In this document: positions 29,406 to 39,004 of the stretch, one piece after another
Layout: every line of letters begins with the position of its first letter
Numbering within the stretch: the first letter of the stretch is position 1
Assembly (NCBI RefSeq): GCF_013401555.1
Contig: NZ_CP058552.1
Span: 992,001-1,056,000 of the forward strand
DNA from: Paenibacillus sp. E222
GTDB taxonomy: Bacteria > Bacillota > Bacilli > Paenibacillales > Paenibacillaceae
DNA: 64,000 bases
Direction: 5' to 3'
Translations under genes and position numbers: made by a program
The notes under the pieces: generated by a model
What the model saw: the letters and a program-made list of their open reading frames with translations, nothing else
The model's database searches: none
What the model was told of the DNA's origin: nothing

Positions 29406-31157
29406 TTAAAGCTTCAAGGCCATGGATGGCGAAAGAGAGATATTAACCGTCTTGTGAAAAGGAGTCATAAAGTTAACCAGCACAACCTTACACTTATCAG
29501 GCAACCTCGCCTCACGTACGGTTGCCGCCAAATGTCCTACCTCTCCACCAGTCAGCTCAATCCAGTCATCTCCACAGGAATAACGCAATGTGCCGCTCTT
29601 CCACAGATAATGGCCCTCATCCGTCTCAAGCATTTCCCCATGGGAAAGCTCGCCCTCGCTTCCGAACACGAAAGACAGCTGCACCATAATCTGTTCCGGC
29701 TGCTCTCCTGCCAGTTTCAGTGTCCAGCCATTTTCCGTTCGTAGTACTTCCGTCTGTACATGGAATGTCTGCTCATGGGTGAGCGATCGACTCTGATGAG
29801 GCAATAAATACCACGGACTGATGGCTGTTCTCGCCGTTTCAGGCAGTTGGCTATCCGGGATCGGACCGTAATAGCCTTTCTTCTGTTCGCCCGTCAGACA
29901 GTAACCTGCTGGCAATCGGGACATGTGCTGCATCGGCACATATCCTGGATTAAAATAGGAGGCCAACTGAACGGCCAGCAGACGTACGGCACCATGACGA
30001 AGGGCAAAGAAGGAAGGCACCTCCGTCATTACAGTCGCACTTGTATTACCGGAACGAATTCGTGCTACAGGTGCGCCGAAGTCCGTATGCAACCGGCTGT
30101 GCGAGATGTGTCCATGATGACCTGCCGAATCCACTCGCTGTAAATAGTCCTCCCGCACAAATCGTTCATTCAGTATGATCTCGTACCGCTCAGGCAGCTG
30201 ATCGCGTGCTTTACGTGCCTGCTGAAGCACCGGCTCCAGCAGTAGCCGGACGAGTGCATTGACCGAGCAGACGCCGGGATCTGTTAACATTTCTCCCGCC
30301 CAATCGGCCATGCCGGCAAAGATCGGATCACCGTCCAACCGGGCCAAGATGGCATACGGCAAGTAATACGGTGATAAATCATGCACGCTCCCCAGATCCT
30401 GGCGACCTGAGTAATCCGTAACCACCTCCCCTGTTGGATGTACAAGATACACCATCATACGAAGATTGAGTCTCACCGGGTCCAGCAATTCGGGACGGTT
30501 CAACAGGCGTGCCGCATGAATCAGCATGATGTCGCTAACCGCACTGTAGATTCCGTTGCTTCGTTCAGTCCACTCCCCATCAGGCGTAATATCCATACCT
30601 TCAGCCAGCCATTGCTCTGCACGCTGCACAGCTTCCTCCAGGTCAAACAATTGATGCAGGAAACCGAGCGCCGCGCATAGCACCCAGCGATGATTCGGCG
30701 TATGACAGCCTCCAGTCAGCAAGACCGGAACAGTTCGTTCCAGAAACAGGCGCATATTATTCAGCACAGATTGCAGTGGCTCCCAATCCTGCTGCTGAAG
30801 AAGCTGATATAACTGGGCATATCCCACGACGAGAAATGCAGTATCCGGCGGAGAATGAGAATTGGTCCAGCCGGGTGAGATGGAGCCGTCTCCATGCTGA
30901 TTACGAAGTACGTACTCCGAGGCAAGCTGCAGACGATTTAACAGATCTTCATCCCGGTAAAAGATCGAATCCGGATTTGCGATTGCCGCTCCCCAGTAAC
31001 ACATATCCGTAGGTGTTCCGGTCGTGTGGTTAACCCAGGCAATACCTGTAGAGGGATCAATCGTTCCTCCATAATAACGGCTATCCGGGTCAAGCACCTG
31101 CCGGGATATACCTCTTTGCACCGCTTTGTCATTGCTGTCCACCAGTTGCCTGTACAT
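29406..31157 (-). CDS. uncharacterised protein, possible (alpha/alpha)-barrel polysaccharide-processing enzyme
   Basis: 583 residues, no signal peptide, so cytoplasmic. N-terminal two thirds are helical with motifs reminiscent of heparinase II/III-like or glycoside-hydrolase toroids: WVNHTTGTPTDMCYWGAAIA, TGGCHTPNHRWVLCAALGFL, YSAVSDIMLIHAARLL, HDLSPYYLPYAIL. The last part is beta-rich. I do not recognise the family with certainty. It is last in a cluster with LplB/LplC permeases and a binding lipoprotein, so breakdown of the imported oligosaccharide is the natural inference. Start at 31157 (MYRQLVDSN) has GGAGGG 7 bases upstream. The leader 31158-31358 shows nothing further. Confidence 0.65.
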   Translation of the reverse strand: MYRQLVDSNDKAVQRGISRQVLDPDSRYYGGTIDPSTGIAWVNHTTGTPTDMCYWGAAIANPDSIFYRDEDLLNRLQLASEYVLRNQHGDGSISPGWTNSHSPPDTAFLVVGYAQLYQLLQQQDWEPLQSVLNNMRLFLERTVPVLLTGGCHTPNHRWVLCAALGFLHQLFDLEEAVQRAEQWLAEGMDITPDGEWTERSNGIYSAVSDIMLIHAARLLNRPELLDPVRLNLRMMVYLVHPTGEVVTDYSGRQDLGSVHDLSPYYLPYAILARLDGDPIFAGMADWAGEMLTDPGVCSVNALVRLLLEPVLQQARKARDQLPERYEIILNERFVREDYLQRVDSAGHHGHISHSRLHTDFGAPVARIRSGNTSATVMTEVPSFFALRHGAVRLLAVQLASYFNPGYVPMQHMSRLPAGYCLTGEQKKGYYGPIPDSQLPETARTAISPWYLLPHQSRSLTHEQTFHVQTEVLRTENGWTLKLAGEQPEQIMVQLSFVFGSEGELSHGEMLETDEGHYLWKSGTLRYSCGDDWIELTGGEVGHLAATVREARLPDKCKVVLVNFMTPFHKTVNISLSPSMALKL

Positions 31158-31358
31158 GTGTATTCCCTCCAAACGAATGCATTTGCCGTGTGCCACCGAT
31201 CTGCGGTTTCCCTTCCTGATTCGGCCGGAATACAAGCAGATCCTTTAACATGGCAGTTCATCTTGCCGACAGTAAATACAGGTTTCTTATCGTAGATAGT
31301 CGCCATAAAATTTTCGATCTGTTGACTCCCTAATCACGTAAGCCCTATGCCCCTTACG

Positions 31359-32231
31359 TCAACCCTTGACCGCCCCAAGCATGGCACCACTAACAAAATA
31401 TTTTTGCAGCCATGGGTAGACAAGCAGGATCGGTACGGTTGCGAAGATAACAGTGGCAGCCTTGAGACTTTCCGGAGTTAAAGGTGTACGGTTCGCCCCC
31501 TCCATCTGTGTAAGCTCGCTAACCATGTTATTCTGTACCATTTGGAAGAGCTTCAGCTGTAGTGGGTACAGCTTCGGATCATTGATGTACATCAGGGAGT
31601 CCTGAAAGCCATTCCAGCGTCCAACTGCATAGAAAAGAGCCAAAGTAGCCAGCACAGGCATAGATAAGGGCAAGATGATTTTAAAGAGCGTATGAATATG
31701 TGAGCTACCATCAATCTCTGCCGATTCCTCCAGACTTTCCGGTATACCCCTGAAGAACGATATCAGGATAATCAGATTAAACGGACTCACGAGACCCGGC
31801 AGAATCAGTGCCCAAACCGAATTGAGCAAGTGCAGGTCACGAATGAGCAAGTACTCGGGAATGATCCCGCCGCTGAAGAACATCGTAATGATGATCACAT
31901 ACATGAAGAGCTTGCGACCTTTCAATTTTTTCTTGGTCAACGGATAAGCCGCAGCAAGCGTGAATAGCATACACAATACTGTAGTGGCGATCGTAAGAAC
32001 AGTTGTATAACCCAGTGAATAGATCATCGACTGATCAGAGAACACCTGAATATACGCATCCCAATTGAACTCTTTGGGGAATATGGTCACTTCACCTGAT
32101 GTAATTGCCCGGTTTGAGCTGAACGATATCGCAATCGTGTGCAGAAATGGAGCCAGACAGAATATAACAAACAGGGTGATAAAGGAGATATTAACGATAT
32201 CAAAAATCCGGTTCGAGGTGCGTTCACTCAT
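31359..32231 (-). CDS. carbohydrate ABC transporter permease, LplC/YtcP type
   Basis: 290 residues, six membrane segments, with the cytoplasmic EAA loop ESLEESAEIDGSSHIHTLFKIILPLSMP that docks the ATPase. MalG-side subunit of a CUT1-type sugar importer of the LplC/YtcP branch. The C-terminal PWLQKYFVSGAMLGAVKG is characteristic of that branch. AAGGAG precedes the ATG. 70 bp behind the LplB-type partner. Confidence 0.93.
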   Translation of the reverse strand: MSERTSNRIFDIVNISFITLFVIFCLAPFLHTIAISFSSNRAITSGEVTIFPKEFNWDAYIQVFSDQSMIYSLGYTTVLTIATTVLCMLFTLAAAYPLTKKKLKGRKLFMYVIIITMFFSGGIIPEYLLIRDLHLLNSVWALILPGLVSPFNLIILISFFRGIPESLEESAEIDGSSHIHTLFKIILPLSMPVLATLALFYAVGRWNGFQDSLMYINDPKLYPLQLKLFQMVQNNMVSELTQMEGANRTPLTPESLKAATVIFATVPILLVYPWLQKYFVSGAMLGAVKG

Positions 32232-32301
32232 CTGCGCACAACTCCTTTACTGATGGTCTATACAAATAAGCCGATTGGCGTATCTTTCATTCTTTAAACA
32301 T

Positions 32302-33201
32302 CTACAAAATACCTTCACCGGTTGCCTTCTTCGAAATATAATTGGAGCCGAGTACGAAAATCAGTCCCACAACGGCCTGGAACAATCCAACAACGGTTGC
32401 GAGCGTGTACTGTCCTGATTCAAGGCCGACCCTGTATACAAAGGTACTAAGTACATCCGAATATTCACGAACGGCCGTGTTACCGATAATATAAGGACGA
32501 TCAAAACCGATGCTGACCATATGTCCAAGATTAAGAATAAGCAAGGTGACAATGGTTGGTTTGATACTAGGCAGCGTAATATGCCAGATTCTCTTCAGCC
32601 GCGTTGCGCCATCAATCTCCGCCGCTTCAAACAATTCCCGGTTTACGCCGGTTAATGCCGCCAGATATAGAATGGTTCCCCATCCTGCACTTTGCCAGAC
32701 ACCTGTGAACAGATACGTAACAAGCCAAGGATTTTTCTCTGTCAAAAATGGGATCGGATTTAAGCCTATGCTCTCCAGTACTCCGTTAACCATACCGGAT
32801 TGATTGCCGAACAATTGGTATACAATCCCCCCGATGATGACCCACGAGATAAAGTGGGGAATGTACAGAATCGTCTGCGATATTTTTTTGAACCACTTAA
32901 ATCGAACTTCATAGAGCATAATGGCGAGTATGATTGGAGCAGGGAACGAAACGATCAGATCAAGAAAATTCAGCATAAAGGTATTGCGTAATGTGGTGTA
33001 GAAGTCTCGCATCCCAAATACCTCACGAAACGCATCGAAACCGATCCACTCACTGCCGCTGATACCCTGAAACAGGTTGAAGTCTTTAAAGGCGATCTGC
33101 ACACCGTACATCGGTCCATAACGAAAAATCAAAAAGTAAATGAGGGGCAAGGAAATCAGTGCGTACAATTGCCAATACCTTTTCAAGTATGTGAAGGTCA
33201 T
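32302..33201 (-). CDS. carbohydrate ABC transporter permease, LplB type
   Basis: 299 residues, six membrane segments; N-terminal FRYGPMYGVQIAFKDFNLFQGI is diagnostic of the LplB/YteP branch. EAA loop FEAAEIDGATRLKRIWHITLPSIKP. MalF-side partner of the gene that follows. No ATPase is encoded in the cluster. TAGGAGG precedes the ATG. Confidence 0.94.
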   Translation of the reverse strand: MTFTYLKRYWQLYALISLPLIYFLIFRYGPMYGVQIAFKDFNLFQGISGSEWIGFDAFREVFGMRDFYTTLRNTFMLNFLDLIVSFPAPIILAIMLYEVRFKWFKKISQTILYIPHFISWVIIGGIVYQLFGNQSGMVNGVLESIGLNPIPFLTEKNPWLVTYLFTGVWQSAGWGTILYLAALTGVNRELFEAAEIDGATRLKRIWHITLPSIKPTIVTLLILNLGHMVSIGFDRPYIIGNTAVREYSDVLSTFVYRVGLESGQYTLATVVGLFQAVVGLIFVLGSNYISKKATGEGIL

Positions 33202-33230
33202 GTCGGTTTCCTCCTATCAACAAAGAAACT

Positions 33231-33260
33231 GCAGTGCCGCCAAGCCGGCGGCACAGGTTT
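33231..33260 (-). terminator. intercistronic hairpin between binding protein and permeases
   Basis: Perfect 8-bp GC-rich stem GTGCCGCC / GGCGGCAC with a 5-base loop, extended by GAAAC / GTTTC. The following T-tract is broken (TTTCTTTG). It probably causes partial termination or mRNA stabilisation, giving more binding protein than permease. Confidence 0.55.
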
Positions 33261-33335
33261 CTTTCAAAGTTAAGCAGTCGTATGGGTTATCTGTCTCAAA
33301 TCATGAAAGAATAAGATGGTTTAATTTGCAGTGAG

Positions 33336-34925
33336 TTACTTTAAGGCTTCTTCAAGCTCTTTCTTCAGCTCTGTGCCGCCCAGGGACATAAAATCATTCA
33401 TTTCCCGTTCATATACCGCGTCGAATTCTTCAGGCTTCGCCATCGCGGTTTTAACAATGATGACGTTCAGCTTGTCTTTGAGCGCTGTACTGTACTTCAT
33501 CTCCGCCTCAATCGGTTTGTCAAAGATGATAGGTCCTACCGTGTCCGTGTTGGCGATATCAATCGATTGTTTTAACAAATCCTGGTTGTTTTGCGGAAAG
33601 CCCAGAATCCATGCTTTTTCATTCGTTGCCTGATCGCCAATATTTTTACCGTTCGAGATAATCGCTGTATCCCCTGCGTTGAACAAACGATCCTTCGCTT
33701 CCTGGGATGCATCTTCCTTCACAACCGGAATGCCATCTACCAGATCATAGTTCTCCCCTTCCACACCGCTGTAGATATCGATCAGGTTGTTGCCGGAGGC
33801 CATCCAGTCCAAATATTTAATGGCTTCCACAGAACGTTTGCTGCTCTTCGGAATCATAATATACATGCCGTTTGTTCCGTAGCGAGACTTGATGTGTTTG
33901 TTATCTGCATTCGGATTCGTGTATACATCAACCGGCAGTACTTCGCTGCCGTCCACATTTTTGCGCAAATTATCCAGTGTACCGTCTCCGTAGAACATGG
34001 CATCGACATCTTCAGACCAATAACCTACGTTGCCATTCTGTATGTCCTTACCTAACTGTGTTTTATCTTCATCCAAACTGAAGTCTTTGCTGATCAGTCC
34101 TTCATTGTAGAGCTTGTTCAGGAATTTCATCGAATCTTTGAATCCTTCATGCAAAGGCAATTCATAACGTTGACCATAAGTCAGATCTCCACTTACCGGC
34201 TTGATAAACGAATAGATCAGTGTCTCGAACTGAGCCGGTGCAAGTGCCATACCCATTGGGATGTTTTTGCTGCCAAGTCCGCCAGGATCCTTCTCTTTAA
34301 AGGCTTTCAAAGTGGTATAAAGTTCATCTGTGGTTTTTGGCACCGGCAATCCCAGCTTATCAAGCCAATCCTGACGAATATAAGAGCTATATCTACCTGT
34401 AATTGCACGTTTACCCGGTACGGCGAACTGTTGCCCTTCCACTTGCCCGAATTTCAATGTATCTTCACCCAGGAACTTCTTCAGGTTTGGTCCATACTGA
34501 TCAATCAGTTCACCAACATCCGTCAGTCCGCCCTGCTGGGCATAGCGGTAAAACACGCTGGAGTCATAGACAAAGACAATATCGGGGACATCTGTATTGC
34601 TCGCCATCAGGACATTCAGTTTGGTGACTTCCTCTGAACGCTGAACGGGTACAAACTGCACATCAATGTTGTTGGGGTCGCCGAACTTCTCCTGAATCAT
34701 TTTAGATAGATAGTTGTTCGTGATGGTGTACGGCGAAGGGCTGTTACCACGATCGAAAATCTCCACCTTTAAGGTAACGCGCTCACCGCTGCCTGATGTG
34801 CCACCTTCTGCTGATTCTTGATCTGATGCAGACGAGCACCCCGCAAGCAGGGAAACGCCCATTACCATCGTAAGCGCCAGACCCATCCATTTCTTGAGAC
34901 TCCCTTTGGTTGCTTTTCTTGTCAT
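33336..34925 (-). CDS. extracellular solute-binding lipoprotein, LplA/LipO type
   Basis: 529 residues. Lipoprotein signal peptide with lipobox LLAGC (Cys about 30). The long form (over 500 residues) and segments such as VTLKVEIFDRGNSPSP, TDVPDIVFVYDSSVF and AIKYLDWMASGNN place it with the LplA/LipO binding proteins that serve LplB/LplC permeases. Captures an oligosaccharide, identity unknown. First gene of the cluster, with a promoter and cre-like box upstream. AAAGGGG precedes the ATG. Confidence 0.92.
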   Translation of the reverse strand: MTRKATKGSLKKWMGLALTMVMGVSLLAGCSSASDQESAEGGTSGSGERVTLKVEIFDRGNSPSPYTITNNYLSKMIQEKFGDPNNIDVQFVPVQRSEEVTKLNVLMASNTDVPDIVFVYDSSVFYRYAQQGGLTDVGELIDQYGPNLKKFLGEDTLKFGQVEGQQFAVPGKRAITGRYSSYIRQDWLDKLGLPVPKTTDELYTTLKAFKEKDPGGLGSKNIPMGMALAPAQFETLIYSFIKPVSGDLTYGQRYELPLHEGFKDSMKFLNKLYNEGLISKDFSLDEDKTQLGKDIQNGNVGYWSEDVDAMFYGDGTLDNLRKNVDGSEVLPVDVYTNPNADNKHIKSRYGTNGMYIMIPKSSKRSVEAIKYLDWMASGNNLIDIYSGVEGENYDLVDGIPVVKEDASQEAKDRLFNAGDTAIISNGKNIGDQATNEKAWILGFPQNNQDLLKQSIDIANTDTVGPIIFDKPIEAEMKYSTALKDKLNVIIVKTAMAKPEEFDAVYEREMNDFMSLGGTELKKELEEALK

Positions 34926-34971
34926 TTTGTCATCCCCTTTGGCTATGCGTGAATGTTTAAAGCTTGCCCAG

Positions 34972-35026
34972 AGTATTCCACATCTTTGCGCACCCTTGCA
35001 ATAAACTCATTTCGTAAACGCTTACA
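34972..35026 (-). promoter_or_regulatory. candidate promoter and cre box of the uptake cluster
   Basis: Minus-strand TGTAAGCGTTTACG (35026-35013) matches the cre consensus TGWAANCGNTNWCA at 13 of 14 positions. A moderate promoter follows: -35 TTGCAA (35001-34996), 18 bp, -10 AATACT (34977-34972). This suggests CcpA control. The rest of 34926-35278 shows no gene. Confidence 0.5.
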
Positions 35027-35278
35027 TAAGGATAATAGTTTATCTCCTGTGACGATTTTCGCAGACTGACTATATTCTTCGCTACTCTGTTAATGCCCGC
35101 GGTGCCTGCAGTCGTCGTTACTCAGGCGCTCCCCTCTCCGGTTCAACTGTACTCAGATACAATAAACCATTTTCATATACTGCCTATATTCGTAAAAGGG
35201 CCTAAAATGGGCCTAAACCAGGGAGTTCTTGCATAAGCACAGGCCCTCCAGCCGGAATCAGAGGTTATACCCACAGCA

Positions 35279-35335
35279 AAAAGGTGGACTTCTACACGTC
35301 TTCTCCTAAGAGAAGTCCGTATGAATTCCACCCCA
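35279..35335 (-). terminator. terminator after the sensor-regulator gene
   Basis: Minus-strand outer stem GGTGGA / TCCACC with internal GACTTCT pairing, followed by TTTTTG. Confidence 0.55.
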
Positions 35336-35372
35336 TTGCTTGCCATATTGTAATCGCATATTAAGTCTGTGC

Positions 35373-37625
35373 TTACGACTCGGGATCGTGATGTTCACGT
35401 TTCATACGGCGATAGTCTCCTGGTGTAATACCCTCAACCCGTTTGAATACACGTCCCAAGGTAATTCCATTGGCATACCCCACCTTCAAGGCAATGTCCT
35501 GTATGGAAAGATCCGTACTCCGCAGAAGACGCTCCGTTTCCTTCATCCGCAATTCGGTAAGGAAGTCTACAAACTTCATATTGAACTCTGTCTTGAACAA
35601 ATAACTCGCATGTTTGCCGGTAATCTGGAATCGATCGCTCAGATGCTTCAGTGAAAGATCAGGATTCGCAAACTGTTCTTCGATATAGTTTTTCATTTCA
35701 TTGACCATCGCTTTGTAGCTCTTGGTTTCAGTTACCGACACATAAGTTCTGAACAGGTCCGTCAGGTCATCAAAAAGAATGTCTTTGACACCCTCAAGTG
35801 TCTCCGCTTCTTTCATCAGCATCAACCACTTGTTTATGTTTTCCTCCGATAATTTCTCTTGCAGCTGTTCAGACATGACCGCTACTTCCCGGCTGAGCAT
35901 CTGTAGCATCGCCTGAATCAAGGAGTGAATCTCATCATCTGGCAGCTTATCGCGTTCAAAAGCAGCGAAGATCTCCTCCAGCTGATCACGCCATTGACTG
36001 CTCGACATCCGAAACCTTTTAACAAAATCAGCGATCATTTGCAAATACGTATAGGTATCAAGCAGCTGCTGCTGGGTATCTCCATACCCGGCCAGAGCCA
36101 CATCACCGTCCCTCAGCAATCTGCGGTGCATCACAGTCTCAGCCGCCGCGTATGATTCACGAATGGCCTTGATGCCCTCTGCAATCGGTCCGATTCCGAA
36201 ACTCAATGATATACGCAGATTCTGCTCAACCCAGGATCGGCATTCCTCCGCAACTAAGCGAATCTGCTCAGTCATATCCGGGCTGCCGTCTGTGGACAGG
36301 AAAAGGATTGCAATCTGATCCGAGCTGACCCATTCCGTCCAGCATTGCATGCCCGCATTGCGTGAGAGCTCCTGCAGCACATTCATTAACGCAAATTTGA
36401 GCGTATTCTGCTCACCTCTCGTAAAGCGTTCCTGGAATCCCTTCTCGTATCGGTTGATTTCACCAACCACAACGGCGAAGCATGACGAAGTATCCACACC
36501 AGTTAACGGGGAAAGGTCCTTTAATCGCTCTACTGCATGATCCAAATTCTCTCCATTGAGTAGATCGTTAAAAAGTTTGCTGCGCTGCAGAAGCACGTTT
36601 TCCCTGCTTTTTTTGTCCGAATCCATCATGTGGTTGATCAGGTTCTCCAACACGCCATCAATCAATTTCATCTCATCGGTCCGAGATCCGGATTGTTCCA
36701 GCACCCGAATCTGATGGGCCTCAATCCGATTCATGATAATCTGAATGGGTTTATAGTTGCGGCGAGTGATGTAGATAATATAGACGATTGCACAAATGAC
36801 GGTAACAACCGCAATAATCACCCATACATAGGAAACCACCGAGACCCAACCATATAAGTTCCCCTTCTTGATCCCACTGGAGATCGTCCAACCCAATCTT
36901 TCCAGCGAAAGGGTGTTCAGCTCTTGTCCTTCTAAAGCACCTTCACGATCTGAATGCGCATCGTAAACAACCTGACCGTCACGGTCAAGAATACTCATGA
37001 AAGAAAGCTGTCCATTAACCATACTATCAATGCTCTGCTCGATGCTGCTCATCTTGATATTAATGACAAGCACCCCATCGGAGCCGAATGGCAAGGGCAT
37101 GTCCTTATTCACCGTCAACACCCGAATAGGCGTACGCTGATTAACTCCTGCATCGTATTCCCTTACAGGCTGCCAGCCTGAACTAAGGGAACCGGACTTA
37201 ATCCGGTCGATCCACGCCTTGTCTGAAAAGCTGTCTACATCCTTGGAGCCGCTCGAGGTTAAAACGCTTTCATTTTTCTTGTCATACAAATAAATCGATT
37301 GGATCCAAGGGTTGGAACTCGTCAGCTCACGCAAGCTTTGTGCAATGCTATACACGGTCTCTTTGCCTACCTGGTTCTGGCTATTAAAATAATACTTATA
37401 GGCCTGCTCACTCTGCACCGCTTCCATCACCGACAGCTCAATATCCCGGATCGTCCGGTCCAGACTGTCCACCAAATAGCTGGAGGAGATACGGTCTGCT
37501 TTCCTTGTTTCTTCCCTGGAGATGTCATTAATGAAAACAAAAGCGATAAAAATGAGTACGGTCATGGTAAGAAAGAAAATAGGAAAATAAGAAAACAGTA
37601 AACGATAATACCAAGTCCGGGACAA
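35373..37625 (-). CDS. AraC-family regulator with extracellular sensor domain
   Basis: About 750 residues. Membrane segment near the N-terminus (LLFSYFPIFFLTMTVLIFIAF), an extracellular Cache-like sensor of about 240 residues, a second membrane segment (WVSVVSYVWVIIAVVTVICA), a cytoplasmic middle region and a C-terminal AraC/XylS domain with two HTHs (LSLKHLSDRFQITGKHASYLF; LSIQDIALKVGYANGITLGR). These one-protein sensors usually govern adjacent oligosaccharide transporters. TTG at 37625 (SRTWYYR) has GAGGAG 9 bases upstream and is preferred to the GTG at 37652. 447 bp upstream of the binding-protein gene. Confidence 0.88.
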   Translation of the reverse strand: MSRTWYYRLLFSYFPIFFLTMTVLIFIAFVFINDISREETRKADRISSSYLVDSLDRTIRDIELSVMEAVQSEQAYKYYFNSQNQVGKETVYSIAQSLRELTSSNPWIQSIYLYDKKNESVLTSSGSKDVDSFSDKAWIDRIKSGSLSSGWQPVREYDAGVNQRTPIRVLTVNKDMPLPFGSDGVLVINIKMSSIEQSIDSMVNGQLSFMSILDRDGQVVYDAHSDREGALEGQELNTLSLERLGWTISSGIKKGNLYGWVSVVSYVWVIIAVVTVICAIVYIIYITRRNYKPIQIIMNRIEAHQIRVLEQSGSRTDEMKLIDGVLENLINHMMDSDKKSRENVLLQRSKLFNDLLNGENLDHAVERLKDLSPLTGVDTSSCFAVVVGEINRYEKGFQERFTRGEQNTLKFALMNVLQELSRNAGMQCWTEWVSSDQIAILFLSTDGSPDMTEQIRLVAEECRSWVEQNLRISLSFGIGPIAEGIKAIRESYAAAETVMHRRLLRDGDVALAGYGDTQQQLLDTYTYLQMIADFVKRFRMSSSQWRDQLEEIFAAFERDKLPDDEIHSLIQAMLQMLSREVAVMSEQLQEKLSEENINKWLMLMKEAETLEGVKDILFDDLTDLFRTYVSVTETKSYKAMVNEMKNYIEEQFANPDLSLKHLSDRFQITGKHASYLFKTEFNMKFVDFLTELRMKETERLLRSTDLSIQDIALKVGYANGITLGRVFKRVEGITPGDYRRMKREHHDPES

Positions 37626-37841
37626 TAGACCCCACTCCTCACTCCACGACACCGCTGTATAGTAGCCGTGGTTCTACTGTTCTTCACATCAGTTACATCT
37701 CTGGGATTGGAATCCCCATACACGCAGCTACTAAATCAATTTTAAGTTATTATAGCACAAGCCTCCAGGTAGCAAGACAGGAATCGATTTTCTCCTTCTC
37801 CTTAACTCCTCGCATTTCTACCCTAATCCATTATCATAAAA

Positions 37842-37883
37842 AAACAAAAACCGTGCTGAGCAGCAAACTACTCAAACACGGTA
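37842..37883 (-). terminator. terminator after prs
   Basis: Minus-strand stem ACCGTG / CACGGT with inner pairing TGAGTAG / CTGCTCA and a TTTTTGTTTTTTT tract. It ends the histidine-hisJ-prs unit. Confidence 0.75.
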
Positions 37884-37920
37884 CCGTAAACCTGGATTCG
37901 CGCAAGTCTGTACAGTATGA

Positions 37921-38868
37921 TTAAATCCCTGAATCTTTGAACAACGTCGCCATAGACCCGCCATCCACAATAATGCGTATAGCACGAGCAAGCATTGGAG
38001 CTACAGGCAACACTTTGAAGCATTCGGGATGATCATCCGGCAGTGCGATGGAGTCTGTAACCACCACCTCGGCTATAGACGGGTGGTTGAGCTTACTTAG
38101 CGCTCCGTCCGAGAATAGACCATGTGTTGCGCATACATATACGTTTTTGGAGCCTCGCTCCTTCAATCCTTCAACAACATTGAGAATTGTCGTTCCGGTA
38201 TCGATCAGATCCTCAATAATAATCGGGGTCCGCCCCTCAACATCCCCAATGACGTGTGTGATGATGGATTCGTTGTGGCTTGGACGCTTCTTGATCATAA
38301 TGGCAAAAGGAGAATCCAGACGATTCGCCAGTTTCTCCGCCATGGATGCTCGTCCCGCATCAGGGGAGACAACCACCGGATTTTCAATCCCTTTACTCAG
38401 CAAATAATCACTAATAAGGTCCAATGATGTCATGTGGTCGACTGGAATATTGAAGAATCCCTGAATTGCGGCTGCATGCAGATCAATGGTTACTACCCGG
38501 TTCGCTCCGGCCGTAGTTAACACATCCGCAACCATCTTGGCCGAAATCGGCTCACGCGGAGCAGACTTGCGTTCCTGACGGGCATATCCGTAGTAAGGAA
38601 CAATAATATTTACCGTACGGGCAGAAGCCCTTTTGGCTGCATCAATCATGACGAGCAGTTCAACGAACAACTCATTGATTGGATGAGATAATGATTGAAC
38701 CAGAAACACATCACAGTTGCGGATCGTCTCTTCGTAGTGAACGTATATTTCTCCGCTCTTGAACCGGGACAGTTTGATCTTGCCTAGTTGTACACCCAGC
38801 TTGTCGCATACCTGTTCTGCCAGCTTAGGGTTCGATGAACCGGAAAAAATACGTAACGAATGCTGCAT
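37921..38868 (-). CDS. prs: ribose-phosphate pyrophosphokinase paralogue
   Basis: 315 residues. Makes PRPP, the substrate of HisG. Visible: PYYGYARQERKSAPREPISAK, TIDLHAAAIQGFFNIPVDH with catalytic His, and PRPP loop EDLIDTGTTILN. Several canonical positions differ (TGTT where housekeeping Prs has TAGT; THGLFSDGA where THPVLSGPA is usual), so I take it to be a second, divergent copy; the usual prs lies with glmU elsewhere. Place at the end of the his region suggests PRPP supply for histidine synthesis. GGGAGG precedes the ATG. Confidence 0.88.
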   Translation of the reverse strand: MQHSLRIFSGSSNPKLAEQVCDKLGVQLGKIKLSRFKSGEIYVHYEETIRNCDVFLVQSLSHPINELFVELLVMIDAAKRASARTVNIIVPYYGYARQERKSAPREPISAKMVADVLTTAGANRVVTIDLHAAAIQGFFNIPVDHMTSLDLISDYLLSKGIENPVVVSPDAGRASMAEKLANRLDSPFAIMIKKRPSHNESIITHVIGDVEGRTPIIIEDLIDTGTTILNVVEGLKERGSKNVYVCATHGLFSDGALSKLNHPSIAEVVVTDSIALPDDHPECFKVLPVAPMLARAIRIIVDGGSMATLFKDSGI

Positions 38869-39004
38869 AATGCCCTCCCGAGGGTTGAAGTCCCAATATA
38901 ATCCTTTATCAGTCTAAAAGTGAATGTTCAAAAAAAACGATTTTCAGTACCTTTTGAACTACCTCTAAAAAGGTTATTTCCTACCCTCATTATACTCCAC
39001 TGCC

